The notes under the pieces are model-generated. The model made no database searches. It was not told where the DNA came from and was given only the letters and a program-made list of their open reading frames with translations. Of a DNA stretch of 64,000 bases, positions 8,402 to 19,156 are shown piece after piece. Every line of letters starts with the position of its first letter. The first letter of the stretch is position 1. Both the position numbers and the translations under genes were made by a program. This DNA is from Arsenicicoccus dermatophilus (GTDB lineage Bacteria; Actinomycetota; Actinomycetes; Actinomycetales; Dermatophilaceae): contig NZ_JAKZHU010000001.1 in assembly GCF_022568795.1 (NCBI RefSeq), positions 2,418,001 to 2,482,000 of the forward strand. The letters are read 5' to 3'.

Positions 8402-9814
8402 TCAGGCCCGCCCGACGAGCTCGGCGAGCGAGTCGGAGATCGCCTGGGCGAGCACGGCGAGGTCGGGGACGAGGTCACGATCGGCGTTGATGCCGTAGTA
8501 GACCCGTCCGTCGTAGGACGTCACGCCGATGGCCAGCGCCTGCCCGTCGGCGACCGGCATCACAGGATAGGTCTCCGTCATCGGGGTGGTGCCCAGGTAG
8601 CGCGGCTCCTGAGGGCCGGGGACGTTGGTGACGACGAGGTTGAAGAAGGTGCGGGAGGCGAGCCCGCCCATCCGGGCGCCCAGGGCGTGCAGGGTCGGCG
8701 ATGCGAATCCCGCCAGGCCCGCCAGGGTGTCGGCACCCATCGCCCGGCCCCGGTCCACCTGACGCCACATGGCGAAGGCGATCTGGTGCAGCCGGACCAC
8801 CGGGCTGGGCTCCCCCACCGGCAGGTCGACGAAGCAGGCCGACACGCGACTGGACGCGTGCACGTCGGCTCCCTCGGGACGGATGCCGACGGGAACCAGG
8901 GCCCGGGCCGAGGTGGCGCGACCGACGACCTCCCCGCGGCTCTCCAACCAGGACCGGATGGCGCCGGTCACGACGGTCAGGACGACGTCGTTGATGCTGG
9001 GCGTCAGGCCCACGTCGCCCCGGTCGACCCCGTCCCGCACGACGCGGTAGTCGTCGAGGTCGGTGGCCACGGTGACGTAGCGGCGGGCCTGGCCGGTGGG
9101 GCCGTTGAGGGCATTGCGGTGGGCCGGGCGGGACGCGGTGGTGGCGACCGCGGAGAGCACCTGACCCGCCCCGGCCAGGACGTCCGCGGCAGCCCGGCGC
9201 AGCTCACCGACGCCGGCGTCGGCCGCCTCCAGCAGACGACCCGGCCGCCGGATCGCCCCGAGGACCGAGCCCATCACCAGCTGGAGGTCGCTGGGCTCGC
9301 GCCCGGGGCCCCACGGCGCCGGGGGCGGGACGTCCGCGACCGGGGTGTCGTCGAGCACCACCTGCGCGATGTCGACCGTCTCGATGCCGTCGACCAGGGC
9401 CTGGTGGGTCTTGGTGACCACCGCGAAGCCTCCGCCCTCCAGGCCCTGGACGAGGTAGAGCTCCCACAGCGGGCGGCTCCGGTCCAGAGGGCGGGCGAGG
9501 ACCCGGGCCACGAACTCGTCGAGCTGCTCCCGGGTGCCAGGGCGGGGCAGGGCCGCGGCACGGACGTGGTAGGTCACGTCGAAGGACTCGTCGGCCACCC
9601 AGACCGGGTTGGCGATCCCCCCGGGCACGGTGCGCACCCGCTGGCGGTAGCGGGGCACCCGCGCGAGGCGAGCCCCCACCCGCTCGAGCAGGTCGGCGTG
9701 GTCGGGTGCCTGGTCGTCCGGCGCGAAGACCATCACGGCGCCCACGTGCATCACCGCGTGGGGGCGCTCGAGGTAGAGGAAGGACGCGTCCAGGGGGGTC
9801 AACCGCTCGCTCAC
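8402..9814 (-). CDS. Wax ester synthase/diacylglycerol acyltransferase (WS/DGAT) family protein
   Basis: This 470-residue protein matches the WS/DGAT family in length and motifs: N-terminal LTPLDASFLYLE, the PLW motif (SRPLWELYLV), the acyltransferase motif and the ND motif (SINDVVLTVVTGA). Known members join acyl-CoA to fatty alcohol or diacylglycerol to make storage lipid. The active-site motif is normally HHxxxDG; here it reads HQALVDG, so the second histidine is Gln. As that histidine is considered catalytic, activity may be altered. The start is a GTG at 9814 (VSERLTPLDA); no good ribosome site is visible, and the open frame extends upstream to 9976. Many actinobacteria carry several paralogues, so the substrate is unknown. 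Confidence 0.85.
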   Translation of the reverse strand: MSERLTPLDASFLYLERPHAVMHVGAVMVFAPDDQAPDHADLLERVGARLARVPRYRQRVRTVPGGIANPVWVADESFDVTYHVRAAALPRPGTREQLDEFVARVLARPLDRSRPLWELYLVQGLEGGGFAVVTKTHQALVDGIETVDIAQVVLDDTPVADVPPPAPWGPGREPSDLQLVMGSVLGAIRRPGRLLEAADAGVGELRRAAADVLAGAGQVLSAVATTASRPAHRNALNGPTGQARRYVTVATDLDDYRVVRDGVDRGDVGLTPSINDVVLTVVTGAIRSWLESRGEVVGRATSARALVPVGIRPEGADVHASSRVSACFVDLPVGEPSPVVRLHQIAFAMWRQVDRGRAMGADTLAGLAGFASPTLHALGARMGGLASRTFFNLVVTNVPGPQEPRYLGTTPMTETYPVMPVADGQALAIGVTSYDGRVYYGINADRDLVPDLAVLAQAISDSLAELVGRA

Positions 9815-9835
9815 CGGGACATCGTCCCAGACGCG

Positions 9836-9870
9836 CCGGCCGGGCGCCCCTCGTCGGAGCGCCCGGCCGG
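9836..9870 (-). terminator. Terminator after the sugar transferase gene
   Basis: CCGGCCGGGCGC (9836-9847) and GCGCCCGGCCGG (9859-9870) make a perfect 12-bp stem with an 11-base loop, just past the stop of the leftward sugar transferase gene. Confidence 0.65.
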
Positions 9871-9890
9871 TGATGGCTGCGAGGCGGGTC

Positions 9891-11483
9891 TCAGTAGGCG
9901 CCGTCGCCCTTGAGGACCGCGCGTGCCGTCTTGAGCAGGATCTGCATGTCCATGCCCAGCGACCAGTTGTCGACATACCGCAGGTCGAGGTTGACCGACT
10001 GGTCCCAGTCCAGGTTGGACCGTCCGCTGACCTGCCACAGGCCGGTCAGGCCCGGCTTGACGCGCAGCCGACGGTTGTCCTTGTCGTGGTACTTCTCAGC
10101 CTCCTCGGCCAGCGGGGGCCGAGGACCGATGAGCGCCATGTCGCCCCGGAGCACGTTGAACAGCTGCGGCAGCTCGTCGATGCTGTAGCGGCGGATGATC
10201 TTGCCGACCTTGGTGATCCGAGGGTCGTCCGCCATCTTGAAGAGCACCTTGTTGCCCTGCCCCGTCTGGGACTGGTGCTGCTTGACGAGCTGGGCACGCA
10301 GGGCGTCGGAGTCGGTGACCATGCTGCGGAACTTGATCATGGTGAACGGCTGGGCGTCCTGACCGAGTCGCTGCTGGGTGTAGAAGATCGGGCCCCTGCT
10401 GGTGAGCTTGATGGCCGCGGCCGTGATCACCAGGATCGGCGAGACCCCGATGATCGCGAGCAGGGCGATGGTGCGGTCCTGGATGTTCTTGAGGATGCCG
10501 CGGCCCAGCTTGTCCGACGGGCGCTCCCAGTGCAGCAGCTGCAGACCGGCGGTCGGCTGCATCGTGACCAGCGAGGGGGTCGTGTCGACCATCCCCGGGG
10601 CGACGACGAGGTCGGCACCCACGCGCTCCAGCGCCCAGGACAGGCGCCGCAGGGAATTGCCGGAGAGGCCACCCCCGGTGACCACGACGACGTCGATGTC
10701 GTGGTCCACGACCATCTGCGGAATCTCGGACAGCACGCCCCAGACCGGGACCTGCGAGGAGCCGGGAGTCATCGGCACCACGTCCAGGCTGGCCAGGGCC
10801 ATGCCCACGACCTGCATGCCGTGGTCCTTGGTCGTGGCGAGCTCGTGCGCGAAAGCGCCGGCGGTCGAGCCGTCACCGGCGACCAGCGTGCGGAGCATCG
10901 CGTCGCCGGAGGTGCGGCGGCGCTTGAGCGTATGGCGCACCATCAGGCGGTGGACGATCGTCAGGAAGGCGATGGCCGGGACACCCACGAGGACGTAGCG
11001 CCGCGGCAGCTCCACCTTCATGGCGTAGGAGAGGAAGCCCAGGACCGCCATGGCGCCGAACGCCGCTCCCGCGACGGCCTGGACGGCGGCGGTGACCTCG
11101 CTCATCCGGCGCAGGTCATAACCGCGTCGGATCAGCAGCAGCACGCACCACAGGATCCCGGTGCCCACGGCCCCGGCGATGGACTGGTGAAGGGTCCGCT
11201 GGTCGTTGACCATGAGCACGAAGGTCAGGGTGATGGCGATCAGCACGTCGCCGACCACCGCCTGGCCCATGGTCGGACGCTCCCACCGGGCGCGCCGCGT
11301 GCGTGCTCGCGCCACGGGGTCGAAGCGCTCGACCTCCTCGGGCGTCCGCTCCCGTCCTGCGACGGCCGCCGGCACGACGTACGGCCGGTCGGAGGTCCAC
11401 GAGATCCTGGGCCGGGTCGTGGGCTGGCGGCGCTCCTCGCCCTGGGGCTCGGCTCCATCCCTGAGCTCCTGCTGGACCGTCAT
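9891..11483 (-). CDS. Polyprenyl-phosphate sugar-1-phosphate transferase (exopolysaccharide initiation)
   Basis: This 530-residue protein is a PHPT-type initiating glycosyltransferase of the WbaP/CpsE kind. After a charged N-terminal tail come about four membrane helices (residues ~75-200), a Rossmann-like CoA-binding-type domain (~205-330, VVVTGGGLSG), one more membrane helix (AIIGVSPILVITAAAI) and the C-terminal bacterial sugar transferase domain. That domain carries KFRSM, DELPQLFNVLRGDM, GPRPP and KPGLTGLWQVSGR, all conserved in the family. It transfers a sugar-1-phosphate from a nucleotide sugar to undecaprenyl phosphate at the inner membrane face to start a surface polysaccharide. The ATG at 11483 has a purine-rich ribosome site (GGTAGGGGGAG). 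No other capsule genes are adjacent, so this is probably an isolated unit. Confidence 0.93.
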   Translation of the reverse strand: MTVQQELRDGAEPQGEERRQPTTRPRISWTSDRPYVVPAAVAGRERTPEEVERFDPVARARTRRARWERPTMGQAVVGDVLIAITLTFVLMVNDQRTLHQSIAGAVGTGILWCVLLLIRRGYDLRRMSEVTAAVQAVAGAAFGAMAVLGFLSYAMKVELPRRYVLVGVPAIAFLTIVHRLMVRHTLKRRRTSGDAMLRTLVAGDGSTAGAFAHELATTKDHGMQVVGMALASLDVVPMTPGSSQVPVWGVLSEIPQMVVDHDIDVVVVTGGGLSGNSLRRLSWALERVGADLVVAPGMVDTTPSLVTMQPTAGLQLLHWERPSDKLGRGILKNIQDRTIALLAIIGVSPILVITAAAIKLTSRGPIFYTQQRLGQDAQPFTMIKFRSMVTDSDALRAQLVKQHQSQTGQGNKVLFKMADDPRITKVGKIIRRYSIDELPQLFNVLRGDMALIGPRPPLAEEAEKYHDKDNRRLRVKPGLTGLWQVSGRSNLDWDQSVNLDLRYVDNWSLGMDMQILLKTARAVLKGDGAY

Positions 11484-11620
11484 CTCCCCCCTACCTCTTC
11501 CTGTCGTCCTGTTCGTTCCGTATCGGCTCGACCACCCTACGGGCGCCTGAGAGCGGCGCGCAGGGCGTTACCTCATTCCCGCACCGCAGGCGCAAGGTGG
11601 CAACACTGAGTCACGACCAT

Positions 11621-11633
11621 TGCACTATATGCA
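11621..11633. promoter_or_regulatory. AT-rich dyad in the sugar transferase promoter region
   Basis: TGCA (11621-11624), CTATA, TGCA (11630-11633) is an unusually AT-rich dyad for this genome. On the minus strand it reads TATAGT, a plausible -10 box about 140 bp before the sugar transferase start. No matching -35 box is clear. Confidence 0.3.
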
Positions 11634-11710
11634 CAGAATGTCGCACGAGGGCACGAATCGGGCGGATGCCCCCCTAGATGGGGCAGGCGCGGCCGCAGAC
11701 CCCCCGCGGC

Positions 11711-12976
11711 TCAGCTCTCGCCCGACACGTCTCCCAGGTCGAGCCAGGACAACAGCAGCCTAGCCACGTCGGCCAGGGCCGGCGCAAGCGGGGAGCCGGG
11801 GGCCGCCTCCCGGAGGCTGACACCCCCCAGCAGCGCCTGGTCGGCCGCGTCCGGGTCGAAGGGGAGCAGCCGGAGCCGTGCGACCCCGGCGAACCGCTCC
11901 AGCAGCACGCGGACCCGCTCGCCTGCCCGCGGCCCCACCGCCGCCGACCTCAGCTTGTTGACCACCACGGCCCTCGGCTCGACGTCCCGGTCCCCCAGGT
12001 CACGCAGCCCGCGGACCAGCCGCTGCAGACCCACCGGGTCCGCCGCCCCCACCGCCAGGACCTCGTCGGCCACCTCCAGCGCCGTCAGCGTGGCCATGTT
12101 GCGGCGAGGCGCGAGGGTGTCGTAGCTCAGCTCCTCGTCGTCGTCCAACGAGGCGGCGCAGTCCACCAGGACCAGGTCGTGCTCGAGCCTGGCGACGTCC
12201 AGGATCCGCTCGACGGCGGCGGACCGGACCTCCGGCCAGCGGTCGGCCGCAGGGATTCCGGTCAGCACGCGCACGCCGGGCGCGACCTCGGGTGCCAAGC
12301 GGGCGAGAGACAGCCGGTCGAGGGTGCCGTGCTCCGCCGCGCGGCAGGCGGCGGCCAGGCCCGGCGCCTCGTCCAGCACGGCCAGGTGCTGAGCCACCGA
12401 CGCGGCATGGGTGTCCAGGTCGACCAGCAGCGTCCGCACCCCCGCCGCCCCGAGCTCGATCGCGAGGTTGACGGCGAGGGTGGTCCTCCCGGGCGCGCCG
12501 TGGGGCCCCCACACCGCGATCACCCGCCCACGACCCGCCGGCTCGGGCGACCTCGACGCCGGGTCCGCCGGGTCCGCCTCACCCGCCGGCTGGTCCGCCG
12601 GCGACGCCGCCGTGGTGCGCGCCAGGGCGGCTACCACCGCGGCATACAGATCGGCCGGAGCCGCATCGGCCGGGACCAGGGTGCTCACCCCCAGCTGGCG
12701 CAGCCGGGTCTCCTCGGCCTCATCGCCCGGGGCGACCAGCCCGACGACCCCGACGGACCGCAGCCGCAGGTCCCGGACCGCGCTGAGGTCGAGCCTGCGC
12801 AGCCGCGCCGACAGCAGGACCACGTCGCCCAGGCCGGCCTCGGCAGCCGCCATCAGGTCGGGCAGGTCGACGCACCGGCGACCCACGGTCACCCGCGTGC
12901 CCAGCGCGACGACGACGTCGGCGTCCCACCCGTCCGGGAGCGCGGTCAGGACGGACGGACGTGGCCCCCCGCTCAT
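11711..12976 (-). CDS. Septum-site/CpaE-like MinD-family ATPase (Ssd-like)
   Basis: This 421-residue protein has a receiver-like N-terminal half (residues ~1-150, including VGVVGLVAPGDEAEE) and a MinD/ParA-type ATPase domain from ~175. The P-loop reads WGPHGAPGRTTLAVNLA: the usual Lys before the Thr pair is Arg and the signature lysine is absent, a deviation also common in CpaE and Ssd proteins. The Walker B region is DLVLVDCAAS. Relatives are CpaE/FlpE pilus ATPases and M. tuberculosis Ssd, which affects septation. The start ATG at 12976 overlaps the stop of the cpaB-like gene (ATGA), so they form an operon. There are no pilin, CpaF or TadB/C genes here, so a pilus role cannot be inferred from the neighbourhood. 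Confidence 0.8.
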   Translation of the reverse strand: MSGGPRPSVLTALPDGWDADVVVALGTRVTVGRRCVDLPDLMAAAEAGLGDVVLLSARLRRLDLSAVRDLRLRSVGVVGLVAPGDEAEETRLRQLGVSTLVPADAAPADLYAAVVAALARTTAASPADQPAGEADPADPASRSPEPAGRGRVIAVWGPHGAPGRTTLAVNLAIELGAAGVRTLLVDLDTHAASVAQHLAVLDEAPGLAAACRAAEHGTLDRLSLARLAPEVAPGVRVLTGIPAADRWPEVRSAAVERILDVARLEHDLVLVDCAASLDDDEELSYDTLAPRRNMATLTALEVADEVLAVGAADPVGLQRLVRGLRDLGDRDVEPRAVVVNKLRSAAVGPRAGERVRVLLERFAGVARLRLLPFDPDAADQALLGGVSLREAAPGSPLAPALADVARLLLSWLDLGDVSGES

Positions 12977-13680
12977 GAGCCGCTGCGCAGCACGGCGCCG
13001 GGCAGGGGGACGGCGGTGACCCGGTCCTTGGCGTCCACGGCCGCCAGCAGGGCCGGGACGGTCGCGGTGGGCACCCACACCTGCAGGGAGACGGTGCTGC
13101 CGCCCCCGGTGAGGCTGGCCGACTGCTCCGGCTCCCGCGCGACCGAGGCGTTGCCCACCACCAGCCGGGGTGCGGCATAGACGTCGGTGCCGCCCTGCGA
13201 GCTGTGCCGGCTCACCCAGACCTCCACGGCCGTGCCGCGCACCAGCGGGCCGGTCGAACCCGCCGGGACGGGGACGGACACCTGCCGCTGGGCGACCTGG
13301 TCGCGCGAGCCCAGCGCCGAGAGCGGCACCAGCTCACCCCGCGCGACGGAGCGCACGACGTGCGAACGGTCACCCGGGAGCCCGCCGGCCGGCAGGTAGT
13401 CGCCCTGCAGGGAGCCCAGCCGGACCTGCACCGGGCGCAGGTCCGCAGCCGAGAGGGCCTCACCGGCCCCGAGGTCGCGGGTGGCGACGTAGACCGCCGT
13501 GGTGTCCTGCGCCGCAGCGACGAGCCGGGCCCCGAGCGCCACGCTGGCCAGCACCAGGAGCAGCCCGACGAGGAGCCGGCCGTCACGCCACGAAGGCTGT
13601 CGCAGGCGCCGGGCGCTGCGGGCCGGCTCACCGGCGGCCGGCGTGCCGGCCCGTCCTGTCCTCGGTCGCCACGGTGCCAC
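12973..13680 (-). CDS. CpaB-like SAF-domain membrane protein
   Basis: From the GTG at 13680 this is 235 residues. A basic cytoplasmic N-terminus is followed by one membrane helix (LLVGLLLVLASVALGARLVA, about residues 34-53). The rest lies outside the membrane: a SAF domain (YVATRDLGAGEALSAADL) and a CpaB/RcpC-like C-terminal region. SAF-CpaB proteins belong to Flp/Tad pilus machines, but many actinobacteria have this protein only with the Ssd/CpaE-like ATPase. I chose 13680 over the upstream in-frame GTG at 13695 because AGGAGG lies exactly 6 bases before 13680. Its stop overlaps the start of the ATPase gene. It is divergent from the BldC-like gene. Confidence 0.82.
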   Translation of the reverse strand: MAPWRPRTGRAGTPAAGEPARSARRLRQPSWRDGRLLVGLLLVLASVALGARLVAAAQDTTAVYVATRDLGAGEALSAADLRPVQVRLGSLQGDYLPAGGLPGDRSHVVRSVARGELVPLSALGSRDQVAQRQVSVPVPAGSTGPLVRGTAVEVWVSRHSSQGGTDVYAAPRLVVGNASVAREPEQSASLTGGGSTVSLQVWVPTATVPALLAAVDAKDRVTAVPLPGAVLRSGS

Positions 13681-13883
13681 GGGGGTCCTCCTCACCGGCC
13701 GCGGGCGCGGCCACTCCTGTGCTCCATGGTGACGCGACGGCGCCGGACGGGGCGGTCGTCATCCACAGGGGAGGGACTCGACGCGGCCCCTGTCCACAGG
13801 CGCCCGGTCGCGGACCGGACGGCAGCCCTACACTCGGGTCCAGCCGGAGCATCCGGCAACAGATCGCACGAGGAGAGCTGCGC

Positions 13884-14114
13884 ATGCCCAAGCGCTTCAT
13901 CCAGCTGGCCGAGGTCGCCGAGGTGCTGGACATCTCGTCCGCCCAGGCCTATGCCCTCGTGCGCTCGGGAGAGCTCCCCGCGATCAAGGTCGGCGGCCGG
14001 GGGCAGTGGCGGGTGGAGAGCAGCGAGCTCGAGGACTACATCCAGCGGATGTACTCCGAGACCAGGGCCTTCGTGGCGTCGCACCCCTTCGGCCAGAGCG
14101 AGCCCGAGGCCTGA
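13884..14114 (+). CDS. BldC-like helix-turn-helix regulator
   Basis: This 76-residue protein is a stand-alone MerR/excisionase-type winged helix (HTH_17): residues 5-55 contain LAEVAEVLDISSAQAYALV and the wing AIKVGGRGQWRVESSELEDYI. It is close to the BldC type, small actinobacterial regulators that bind direct repeats cooperatively. A good ribosome site (AGGAGAG, 13871-13877) precedes the ATG. It lies divergent to the CpaB/Ssd-like operon and convergent with the LSm-like gene. Candidate direct-repeat sites (GCAAAC twice, 10 bp apart) occur at 14847-14862 upstream of the LysM gene, but I have no evidence that this protein binds them. Confidence 0.85.
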   Translation: MPKRFIQLAEVAEVLDISSAQAYALVRSGELPAIKVGGRGQWRVESSELEDYIQRMYSETRAFVASHPFGQSEPEA

Positions 14115-14129
14115 TCCCGGGCGGCGCCC

Positions 14130-14672
14130 TCACACCTGCCGGATCGCAGCGATCCCGTCCAGGGGGACGGTGACCAGCCGGGTGGCCACGCCACGCCGGG
14201 CGGGGACGTCCGCCGGCACCAGCGCCAGGTCGAGGTGGTCCTGACCGACGGCCTGGACCATCCCCTCCAGGACCTCCCCCGCGGCGAGGTGCACCCGGAC
14301 CGCCCGCCGGTCCCGCGCCAGGTCTCGCACCGCGGCCCCCACCGGGCGGTCCGCGACCCGACCACCCGGTCGAGCCGCGCGGGGCAGCCCGGCCAGGTGC
14401 CGGACCGCGCCCGTACGCACCACCTGGGCCCGCTCGTCGGCCTCCAACCGCAGCCAGCCGACACCGGCGTCGGCGAGCACGCCGTGGAGCATCTCGCCCC
14501 CGGGCAGCGCCACCTGCAGCGGATGCCCCTCGGCGGCCAACGCCCGGTCCAGGATCGTCGTGCTCCCGCGGTCGCGGCGCACCCGGTCGGGAACGGAGCC
14601 CAGCTCGTCGGCTCGCTCCTCCTCCGCCCAGCGCCCCTCCAGGTCGTCGAAGAGCTCGTCCCAGCGCCCCAT
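14130..14672 (-). CDS. Hypothetical protein with two LSm-like beta-barrel repeats
   Basis: This 180-residue protein begins MGRWDELFDDLEGRWAEEE, an acidic helical start. Two similar segments follow: around residues 62-105 (LPGGEMLHGVLADAGVGWL ... VRTGAVRHLAG) and 128-178 (LAAGEVLEGMVQAVGQDHL ... VPLDGIAAIR). Each has the pattern of a small Sm/SH3-like barrel: a G-x-V strand, a W/D-L strand, then a closing V-x-L strand. I know similar proteins in Micrococcales, sometimes labelled Fis-family by automatic annotation, without experimental function. I chose the ATG at 14672, preceded by AAGGGGGA. The open frame extends to 14840 but that part does not look like protein. A binding role (RNA or protein) is possible but inferred only from the fold guess. 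Confidence 0.65.
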   Translation of the reverse strand: MGRWDELFDDLEGRWAEEERADELGSVPDRVRRDRGSTTILDRALAAEGHPLQVALPGGEMLHGVLADAGVGWLRLEADERAQVVRTGAVRHLAGLPRAARPGGRVADRPVGAAVRDLARDRRAVRVHLAAGEVLEGMVQAVGQDHLDLALVPADVPARRGVATRLVTVPLDGIAAIRQV

Positions 14673-14841
14673 GGTCCCCCTTCGGTGCGTGCGTCCGCCC
14701 CGGTCGGCGGCGCCCGCTCGGCCCCAGCGTACGAGCCAGCGGGACCCGCCGGTCGCGGTAGGCACAATGGCCCACCCCTCGGACACCTCGGGTGGCCGGT
14801 TACTCACCGTAAGTTCCATGTCGTGCTCTTTCAGCCACACT

Positions 14842-14870
14842 CATAGGCAAACATAAGCAAACTGCCTATG
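14842..14870. promoter_or_regulatory. Candidate operator upstream of the LysM gene
   Basis: CATAGGCA (14842-14849) and TGCCTATG (14863-14870) are perfect inverted repeats. Within them GCAAAC occurs twice (14847-14852, 14857-14862) exactly 10 bp apart, on the same face of the helix. The element is AT-rich against its surroundings and sits between the divergent LSm-like and LysM genes. Confidence 0.45.
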
Positions 14871-14910
14871 TTGGCTCCATGACCGTTACTCCTCCCCTCC
14901 CCACGTCGCG

Positions 14911-15651
14911 GTGCTCCGCACCTGGGCGACCGCCGCGGCCCTCGGTCTGCTCGCCGGAGCGGTCGCCGTGGCCACCTTCGCGGCCGCGTGCACGTGGCCG
15001 GCAGGAGACCTCCCCTCCCTGCTCGGCAGGACCGCACTGGCAGCCTCGGGTGCCCTCGCCGCCTCGTGGCTCGTGCGCACGGCGACCGATCTCCTGCTGC
15101 TCGCCCGCGACCTGCGGCGCGGCTCCGCCAGCAGGCTCGCGGCAGCAGGGCAGGACCGCCGCCTCCGGCTCGCCGCAGCCCTGCTGGGAGTCGGTATGGC
15201 GACCACCACCACCCCCGCCCAGGCCGCGATCCACCCCGCGCCCGCGGCCGCAGCAGCCGCCCTGGGCACGGGCACGACGGTGCTGCCCGACCTCGCTCCG
15301 ACGGGGGCGGACCGGACCGCGGTCGACAGCTCGCCCGTCCAGCCGGACCTGCTCCCCGAGCCGGTAGCCCCCACGCCGGTCGACCCCGACGCCGGAGCCC
15401 GACCCCGTCCCGCGGCGCACCGGGCCCCGGACCTGACGCGCCAGGACGAGGTGGTGGTGCTGCGCGGCGACACCCTGTGGGCCCTCGCCGCGGCGCACCT
15501 GCCGGCTCACGCCTCCGACGCCGAGGTCGCCGCGGCCTGCCACGAGTGGCACCGCACGAATCGCGACGTCATCGGTCCGGACCCGGACCTGCTCCTGCCC
15601 GGCCAGGTGCTGCAGGTCCCCACCTCCGAGCGCATCGGCAGCGCTCGATGA
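14911..15651 (+). CDS. LysM peptidoglycan-binding domain protein
   Basis: This 246-residue protein starts at a GTG with no clear ribosome site; no other in-frame start is available upstream. The N-terminus has two hydrophobic helices (residues ~6-28 and ~36-58), then a third hydrophobic stretch ending in Ala-x-Ala near residue 103. A long Pro/Ala-rich linker runs to ~178. The C-terminus (~180-238) is a LysM domain: VVVLRGDTLWALAAAHLP ... WHRTNRDVIG ... LLPGQVLQVP. LysM binds GlcNAc in peptidoglycan, so the protein probably anchors to the wall from the membrane. Its TGA overlaps the ATG of the DUF6459 gene (ATGA), so the two are coupled. A dyad operator candidate lies 41 bp upstream. Confidence 0.82.
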   Translation: MLRTWATAAALGLLAGAVAVATFAAACTWPAGDLPSLLGRTALAASGALAASWLVRTATDLLLLARDLRRGSASRLAAAGQDRRLRLAAALLGVGMATTTTPAQAAIHPAPAAAAAALGTGTTVLPDLAPTGADRTAVDSSPVQPDLLPEPVAPTPVDPDAGARPRPAAHRAPDLTRQDEVVVLRGDTLWALAAAHLPAHASDAEVAAACHEWHRTNRDVIGPDPDLLLPGQVLQVPTSERIGSAR

Positions 15652-16157
15652 GCCTGGCAGCAGCCCCGAGGCCGCACGTGCGGCCCGCGCCCCGGATCGT
15701 TCCCGAGCCGATCGGCCACCCGTCCTCCCCCGACGACGGGCATCACGGGTGGACCGTCGGCCAGGGGACCCTCGACCTGGACTTCCGGCACCGGGACGCG
15801 GCCTTCGGCCCCCAGCCCACCGCGAGCGCCGACCTGCCCTCCGCCTCCGCGTGGGCCCAGCAGGTGAGCCAGGCCGTGGTCGAGGTCCTGGCTGCCCACC
15901 GCCCGATCAGCCAGCTGGTCCGGTGGACCACGACGGAGGTCTACGCCCGGCTGGCCCGCGGCGCGCAGCTGGCGCCCACCCGCCATCCCGGCCGCAGCCG
16001 ACGCCCGGTGGTGCGGCGGGTCCGGGTCGACGAGCCCCGCGACGGGGTGGCCGAGGTGGCGGCGGTGGTGATGATCGGGGACCGCGCCCGCGCGATCGCC
16101 TTCCGGATGGTGGGTCGGGACGGGCGGTGGGTCATCGACGCCATGACCGTCGGCTGA
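15648..16157 (+). CDS. DUF6459 (Rv3230-region style) family protein
   Basis: This 169-residue protein belongs to the actinobacterial family usually called DUF6459 or Rv-family protein. A disordered N-terminal half (residues 1-70, Pro/His-rich) is followed by a conserved helix containing WAQQVSQAVVEVLAAHRPI, the motif QLVRWTTTEVYARLARG, a basic turn and the C-terminal beta hairpin VVMIGDRARAIAFRMV ... WVIDAMTVG. It is a frequent neighbour of secA in Micrococcales and Streptomyces; the function is unknown. No signal peptide is seen. It is coupled to the LysM gene by a 4-bp overlap and followed by a strong terminator shared with secA. Confidence 0.78.
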   Translation: MSLAAAPRPHVRPAPRIVPEPIGHPSSPDDGHHGWTVGQGTLDLDFRHRDAAFGPQPTASADLPSASAWAQQVSQAVVEVLAAHRPISQLVRWTTTEVYARLARGAQLAPTRHPGRSRRPVVRRVRVDEPRDGVAEVAAVVMIGDRARAIAFRMVGRDGRWVIDAMTVG

Positions 16158-16244
16158 CCCCCCGCTCCGGGGGCAGCACCTCACCCGGCGTCCGGCTCGG
16201 AGCGAGTCGGCCGAACCCCGGGCGGCATACGGCCGGAGTCGGAT

Positions 16245-16279
16245 CGGGCCCGGCAGGACGTGATGTCCTGCCGGGCCCG
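16245..16279. terminator. Bidirectional terminator between DUF6459 and secA
   Basis: CGGGCCCGGCAGGAC (16245-16259) and GTCCTGCCGGGCCCG (16265-16279) form a perfect 15-bp stem with a 5-base loop between two convergent genes. Confidence 0.8.
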
Positions 16280-16296
16280 TCGGTGTCGAAGGCGGC

Positions 16297-18969
<2,673 letters not shown>

Positions 18970-19123
18970 GTGGTGCTCCCTCGCGGTGATCGGTGGCTCA
19001 CGGGGCCGGTCGCCCGGCCCGCGCTCCGCTCAGACTAGTGCGTATGCCGGAGGTCGGCAGTCACCTCCGGCCCACCGTCGGCTCACCCCGGGGTCGTGCC
19101 GGTGCCACCCCGGGGCATCCCGA

Positions 19124-19156
19124 GGTCACCTCGGGGTCACGTCGGGGTCACCTCGG
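19124..19156. repeat. Three 11-bp tandem repeats across the ycaQ-like stop codon
   Basis: GGTCACSTCGG is repeated three times head to tail (19124-19134, 19135-19145, 19146-19156). The array covers the last codons and stop of the YcaQ-like gene. Confidence 0.7.
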
